This document shows positions 6,494 to 8,759 of a DNA stretch of 8,759 bases, in pieces (position 1 is the stretch's first letter; each line of letters opens with the position of its first letter). This DNA comes from an uncultured Actinomycetes bacterium (GTDB taxonomy: Bacteria > Actinomycetota > Actinomycetes > S36-B12), in assembly GCA_913061025.1 (NCBI GenBank), contig CAJXUJ010000043.1:1-8759 (forward strand), given 5' to 3'. A program made the position numbers and the translations under genes. Below the pieces are notes generated by a model. It was not told where the DNA came from, made no database searches, and saw only the letters and a program-made list of their open reading frames with translations.

Positions 6494-7312
6494 CTAGGGC
6501 GAGCCGTCCTCATCGGACTGGCCGGAACCCAGGTCACCGGCCTCACGAGCCTCCCTGCGCGCTGCCCGCATCGCGGCAAGAGCCTCGGGAACCGTGGTGT
6601 CGGCTTCAAGTCGACCATCGACGATATAAAGCGCGCGGTCGCAGAACCGACGGAACTGCTTGGGGCTGTCACTGGAGAGGATGAAGGTGGCGCCGTTCTC
6701 TCTCAGTCGGTCCACGTGCGTCCAGCACTGCTGCCGGAAACTGCGCTCCCCCACTACGAGCGTCTGATCGATGGCGTAGGCATCGGCCTCGACCGACATG
6801 GAGATCGACCAGGCCAGTTTTTGCCGCACGGACGGCGGGGCGGCGTTCATGTACCGACCGAGCATGTTCGCCACACCAGCCTGCTCGGCGATGCGCGGCA
6901 ACGCGTCCTCCACCTGCTCCGGCGTCATTCCCAGCAGCCCACCCACGATGTAGATGTTTTGGCGCACCGTGTACATCCGCTGCAGTGCACGGGCGACTTC
7001 GATCATCGGGACGATCCGTCGGCTTCGGCGCACCGTGCCCTCATCCGGGCGCAGCGTGCCTGCCGCGAGCCGTAGCAACGCCTGACGTCCCGGTCCCTTC
7101 GGGCCGATCACCGCCACCGACTCACCGGGTTGAACGCTGAAGGAGACGTCGGTGAGCACCTGAAGTTCGTCGCGCCGAACCTCACCTGCGATGCGGCGCA
7201 GGCGTTGACGCCGGCCACTCCCCCGACGGCGACGGCGGCGTGGCATCCGCATCGTCACGCTGTCGAACTCGACAACGGCGGCTAAAGACGTATCGATGGA
7301 AACCCGAGACAC
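6494..7312 (-). CDS. Wzt/TagH-like ABC transporter ATPase subunit with degenerate catalytic motifs
   Basis: A 272-residue nucleotide-binding-domain protein that aligns well with polysaccharide/teichoic-acid exporter ATPases along its length (GESVAVIG, RQNIYIVGGLLGM, CDRALYIVDGRL). Every catalytic motif departs from consensus. The Walker A at 70-77 reads GPKGPGRQ, with R76 for Lys and Q77 for Ser/Thr. The signature that is SSGM-like in relatives is PPSV at 159-162. Walker B keeps D182 but has Q183 for the catalytic Glu. The H-switch His is D215. A strongly basic insert spans about 24-47. The reading frame is intact and the SD is perfect, so this looks like a conserved non-hydrolysing subunit rather than a decaying gene. 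The GTG start lies 1 bp after the permease stop. It probably pairs with the adjacent permease, perhaps alongside a competent ATPase encoded elsewhere. Confidence 0.88.
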   Translation of the reverse strand: MSRVSIDTSLAAVVEFDSVTMRMPRRRRRRGSGRRQRLRRIAGEVRRDELQVLTDVSFSVQPGESVAVIGPKGPGRQALLRLAAGTLRPDEGTVRRSRRIVPMIEVARALQRMYTVRQNIYIVGGLLGMTPEQVEDALPRIAEQAGVANMLGRYMNAAPPSVRQKLAWSISMSVEADAYAIDQTLVVGERSFRQQCWTHVDRLRENGATFILSSDSPKQFRRFCDRALYIVDGRLEADTTVPEALAAMRAARREAREAGDLGSGQSDEDGSP

Positions 7313-7313
7313 C

Positions 7314-8087
7314 TCACACCTCCTTCAGAATGCGGGGTTCGAGTTTGCGGAAGACCAATACCCCGGCGACGAAGATCACCAGACACAGACCCAGCGAGAT
7401 TCCATAACCGGTAGCACTCGATGCTTCCTCCGGCCACCAACCGATGCGGTAAAGGCCAAGGACACCCACGAGCGGATTGAATGATGCGAGGAACTGAGCC
7501 CCGGCCGGAATGTTCGACACCGAGTAGAGGACGGGCGATAGGTAGAACATCGCGCGCAGCACGATCCGTACCAGGCGAGCCACGTCCGGAAACACGACCG
7601 CCGCGGACGCGATCAGCAGTGACAGTCCGTACATCAGGAAGAACTGAACGACGATCGCAACGGGGAAGAGCAGGATCCACGGCCCGGGAAGGAATCCGGT
7701 GAGCACGACACCCAGCAGGATGACGGGAAGAGAAAAGATGAATTCGACCAGCGAGACCAACATGGCGCGTAACACCCACAACTGAGTCGGCAGCGTGCTG
7801 ATCCGAAGTTGGGTTCCCGTGCGACGCCAAATCCGAGTCGCGGCACCGATCCCCGTGCTGAACCACCACCAGGGCAAGATCGCGACGGACAGGAAGAGCA
7901 GGTAGGGCTGAAGACCGAGCGCTCGCGCCCCGAGCAGCACGGAGAAAACGAGCCACAGGACCAGGGACATCCCCAGGGGTTCTAGGAGGGTCCACAGGTA
8001 GCCGAGGCGAAATCGCGTGTACTTCTTCTGCAGGTCACGAAGGACCAACATCCGGAGCACCTGACGGTGCTCCCACAAGGAGCGCAC
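7314..8087 (-). CDS. ABC-2 type polysaccharide/teichoic-acid exporter permease (Wzm/TagG-like)
   Basis: A 257-residue integral membrane subunit of an exporter that would move a lipid-linked polymer across the cytoplasmic membrane. The N-terminus has the family's amphipathic start (LRDLQKKYTRFRLGYLW at 16-32). Six hydrophobic segments can be placed at about 30-52, 60-80, 107-130, 137-160, 172-190 and 230-246. The loop FNPLVGVLGLYR (203-214) before the last helix is characteristic of this family. The length is normal. The GTG at 8087 has no ribosome site upstream, but a -10-like TATCGT is 7 nt away, consistent with a leaderless transcript; an internal ATG at 8051 is a weaker alternative. It is the first gene of the minus-strand block and is followed 1 bp later by its putative ATPase partner. 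Confidence 0.92.
   Translation of the reverse strand: MRSLWEHRQVLRMLVLRDLQKKYTRFRLGYLWTLLEPLGMSLVLWLVFSVLLGARALGLQPYLLFLSVAILPWWWFSTGIGAATRIWRRTGTQLRISTLPTQLWVLRAMLVSLVEFIFSLPVILLGVVLTGFLPGPWILLFPVAIVVQFFLMYGLSLLIASAAVVFPDVARLVRIVLRAMFYLSPVLYSVSNIPAGAQFLASFNPLVGVLGLYRIGWWPEEASSATGYGISLGLCLVIFVAGVLVFRKLEPRILKEV
7319..7325 (-). promoter_or_regulatory. Perfect Shine-Dalgarno for the ATPase gene
   Basis: AAGGAGG on the minus strand overlaps the final codons of the permease gene and lies 6 nt before the ATPase GTG at 7312. It is the strongest ribosome site in the window, which implies efficient translation of the degenerate ATPase. Confidence 0.8.
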
Positions 8088-8093
8088 GGCGTT

Positions 8094-8100
8094 TACGATA
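8094..8100. promoter_or_regulatory. Candidate overlapping divergent -10 elements
   Basis: The 21-bp gap between the divergent starts (8088-8108) contains TACGAT at 8094-8099 on the plus strand and TATCGT at 8100-8095 on the minus strand. Both match TANNNT. The plus hexamer ends 9 nt before the GTG at 8109, and the minus hexamer ends 7 nt before the GTG at 8087, so both transcripts could be leaderless or nearly so. Neither gene has a Shine-Dalgarno at normal spacing. I do not see good -35 hexamers, so this remains a prediction. Confidence 0.4.
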
Positions 8101-8108
8101 GGCCAACT

Positions 8109-8759
8109 GTGTCCCCATCCCGTGCCACCGACTCATGGCTGAGTCGGCAAAGCAAGCGAGCAGCGCGTTCCCTCGCGCGCAGGATGCGTGAATTTGGACA
8201 GGTCGAGCCTGAGGGATTCGACCTTTCGGCCGTCCCGAGTGCAGACGTGGCGCTGTATTTCCCGGATGGCCCGCCGAAGCTCTACCAACTCACCCAGTGG
8301 CTACCGGTGTTCGAGGCGCAGAAGGACCTCACCACCATCGTGATCGTCCGCCAGATCGATGCCTACAACGCCCTCACAGGTCGCACCAGCCTGCGCGTGA
8401 TCCTGGTGCCGCGCTACGAGAATCTGATGGCGTTGCTCGATCGCGCGGACTTCCGAGCCGTCGTCTACGTCAACAACGGCTGGACCAACTTCCAGGCCCT
8501 GTCCTTCCAACGTGCTGTACACATCCACGTGAACCACGGCGAGAGCGACAAGATCTGCATGGTGAGCAACCAGGCCAAGGCATACGACAAAGTCTTCGTC
8601 GCCGGTGAGGCGGCGATCCAGCGTCACCACGCGGCGCTGACCTGGTTCGACGAAACCCATCTGATCCGCGTCGGGCGCCCTCAACTCGATCTCGACGTCA
8701 CCCCGGCACTTCCGGTAACCGAGCGAACCACGATCACCTACGCCCCTACCTGGGAGGGC
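8109..8759 (+). CDS. CDP-glycerol glycerophosphotransferase-like protein (TagF family), partial
   Basis: The first 217 residues are visible and the frame is open to the window end, so the gene is cut by the boundary. TagF-family enzymes transfer glycerol phosphate, or a related polyol phosphate, from a CDP donor onto a growing wall polymer at the inner membrane face. Visible landmarks are a basic, probably membrane-associating N-terminus (SRQSKRAARSLARRMR), HIHVNHGESDK at 138-148 with H143 and K148 in the substrate-binding HG..K position, KAYDKVFVAGEAA at 157-169, GRPQLD at 189-194, and YAPTWEG at the edge, which opens the second half of the catalytic domain. The start is the GTG at 8109; an in-frame ATG at 8184 would remove 25 residues. 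It is divergent from the exporter operon and probably belongs to the same pathway. Confidence 0.88.
   Translation, partial: MSPSRATDSWLSRQSKRAARSLARRMREFGQVEPEGFDLSAVPSADVALYFPDGPPKLYQLTQWLPVFEAQKDLTTIVIVRQIDAYNALTGRTSLRVILVPRYENLMALLDRADFRAVVYVNNGWTNFQALSFQRAVHIHVNHGESDKICMVSNQAKAYDKVFVAGEAAIQRHHAALTWFDETHLIRVGRPQLDLDVTPALPVTERTTITYAPTWEG

Larger units (their letters stand above)
75..8087 (-). other. Probable seven-gene surface-polymer operon
   Basis: Seven minus-strand genes are packed head to tail. Junctions in transcription order are a 1-bp gap, a 45-bp gap, GTGA overlap, ATGA overlap, ATGA overlap, and a 40-bp overlap. There is no internal hairpin terminator or clear promoter. The 4-bp overlaps suggest translational coupling of the two CDP-alcohol transferases and the glycosyltransferase. 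A separate internal promoter for the sulfotransferase in the 45-bp gap cannot be excluded. Confidence 0.7.

Noticed and set aside
7078..7115. Sequencing error or frameshift as the cause of the odd Walker A
   Set aside because: The frame is continuous with good matches on both sides, and independent substitutions occur at three further distant motifs, which a single error cannot explain.
8297..8608. Plus-strand open frame of 103 codons and an opposite-strand frame of 127 codons at 8301-8684
   Set aside because: Both overlap the TagF-like coding sequence in other frames, and their translations are Arg/His-rich or lack family motifs, as expected from high-GC shadows.

Overview
The window looks like part of a chromosome from a high-GC Gram-positive actinomycete. 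The reasons are the strong GC bias at third codon positions, frequent GTG starts, genes chained by ATGA/GTGA overlaps, and protein subfamilies (a two-part CDP-alcohol phosphotransferase with a DUF5941-like tail, and a Wzm/Wzt-type exporter) that I associate with actinobacteria. The exact genus cannot be read from this sequence.

Layout: almost everything is one minus-strand block running from 8087 down to 75. In transcription order it encodes an ABC-2 polysaccharide/teichoic-acid-type permease, a Wzt-like ABC ATPase whose catalytic motifs are all degraded, a sulfotransferase-like protein, a 600-residue CDP-alcohol phosphotransferase fusion, a second smaller CDP-alcohol phosphotransferase, a family 2 glycosyltransferase, and a secreted S53 (sedolisin-like) peptidase. 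Every junction is an overlap (4 or 40 bp) or a 1-bp gap, except a 45-bp gap before the sulfotransferase, so one transcript is likely. A CDP-glycerol glycerophosphotransferase-like (TagF family) gene starts at 8109 on the plus strand, diverges from the block and runs off the right end. Only 21 bp separate the two divergent starts, and that gap holds overlapping -10-like hexamers on opposite strands. The left 74 bp are non-coding and carry a 21-bp-period tandem repeat.

How the genes may work together (inference): the TagF-like enzyme, two CDP-alcohol transferases, glycosyltransferase and ABC exporter together suggest synthesis, decoration and export of a phosphate-containing cell-surface glycopolymer of the teichoic-acid type. 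The sulfotransferase raises the possibility of sulfated substituents. The S53 peptidase would act outside the membrane. The most unusual points are the catalytically degenerate ABC ATPase, the His in place of the last Asp of the CDP-alcohol transferase motif in the smaller enzyme, the S53 peptidase with no room for a propeptide, and the terminal 21-bp repeat array.
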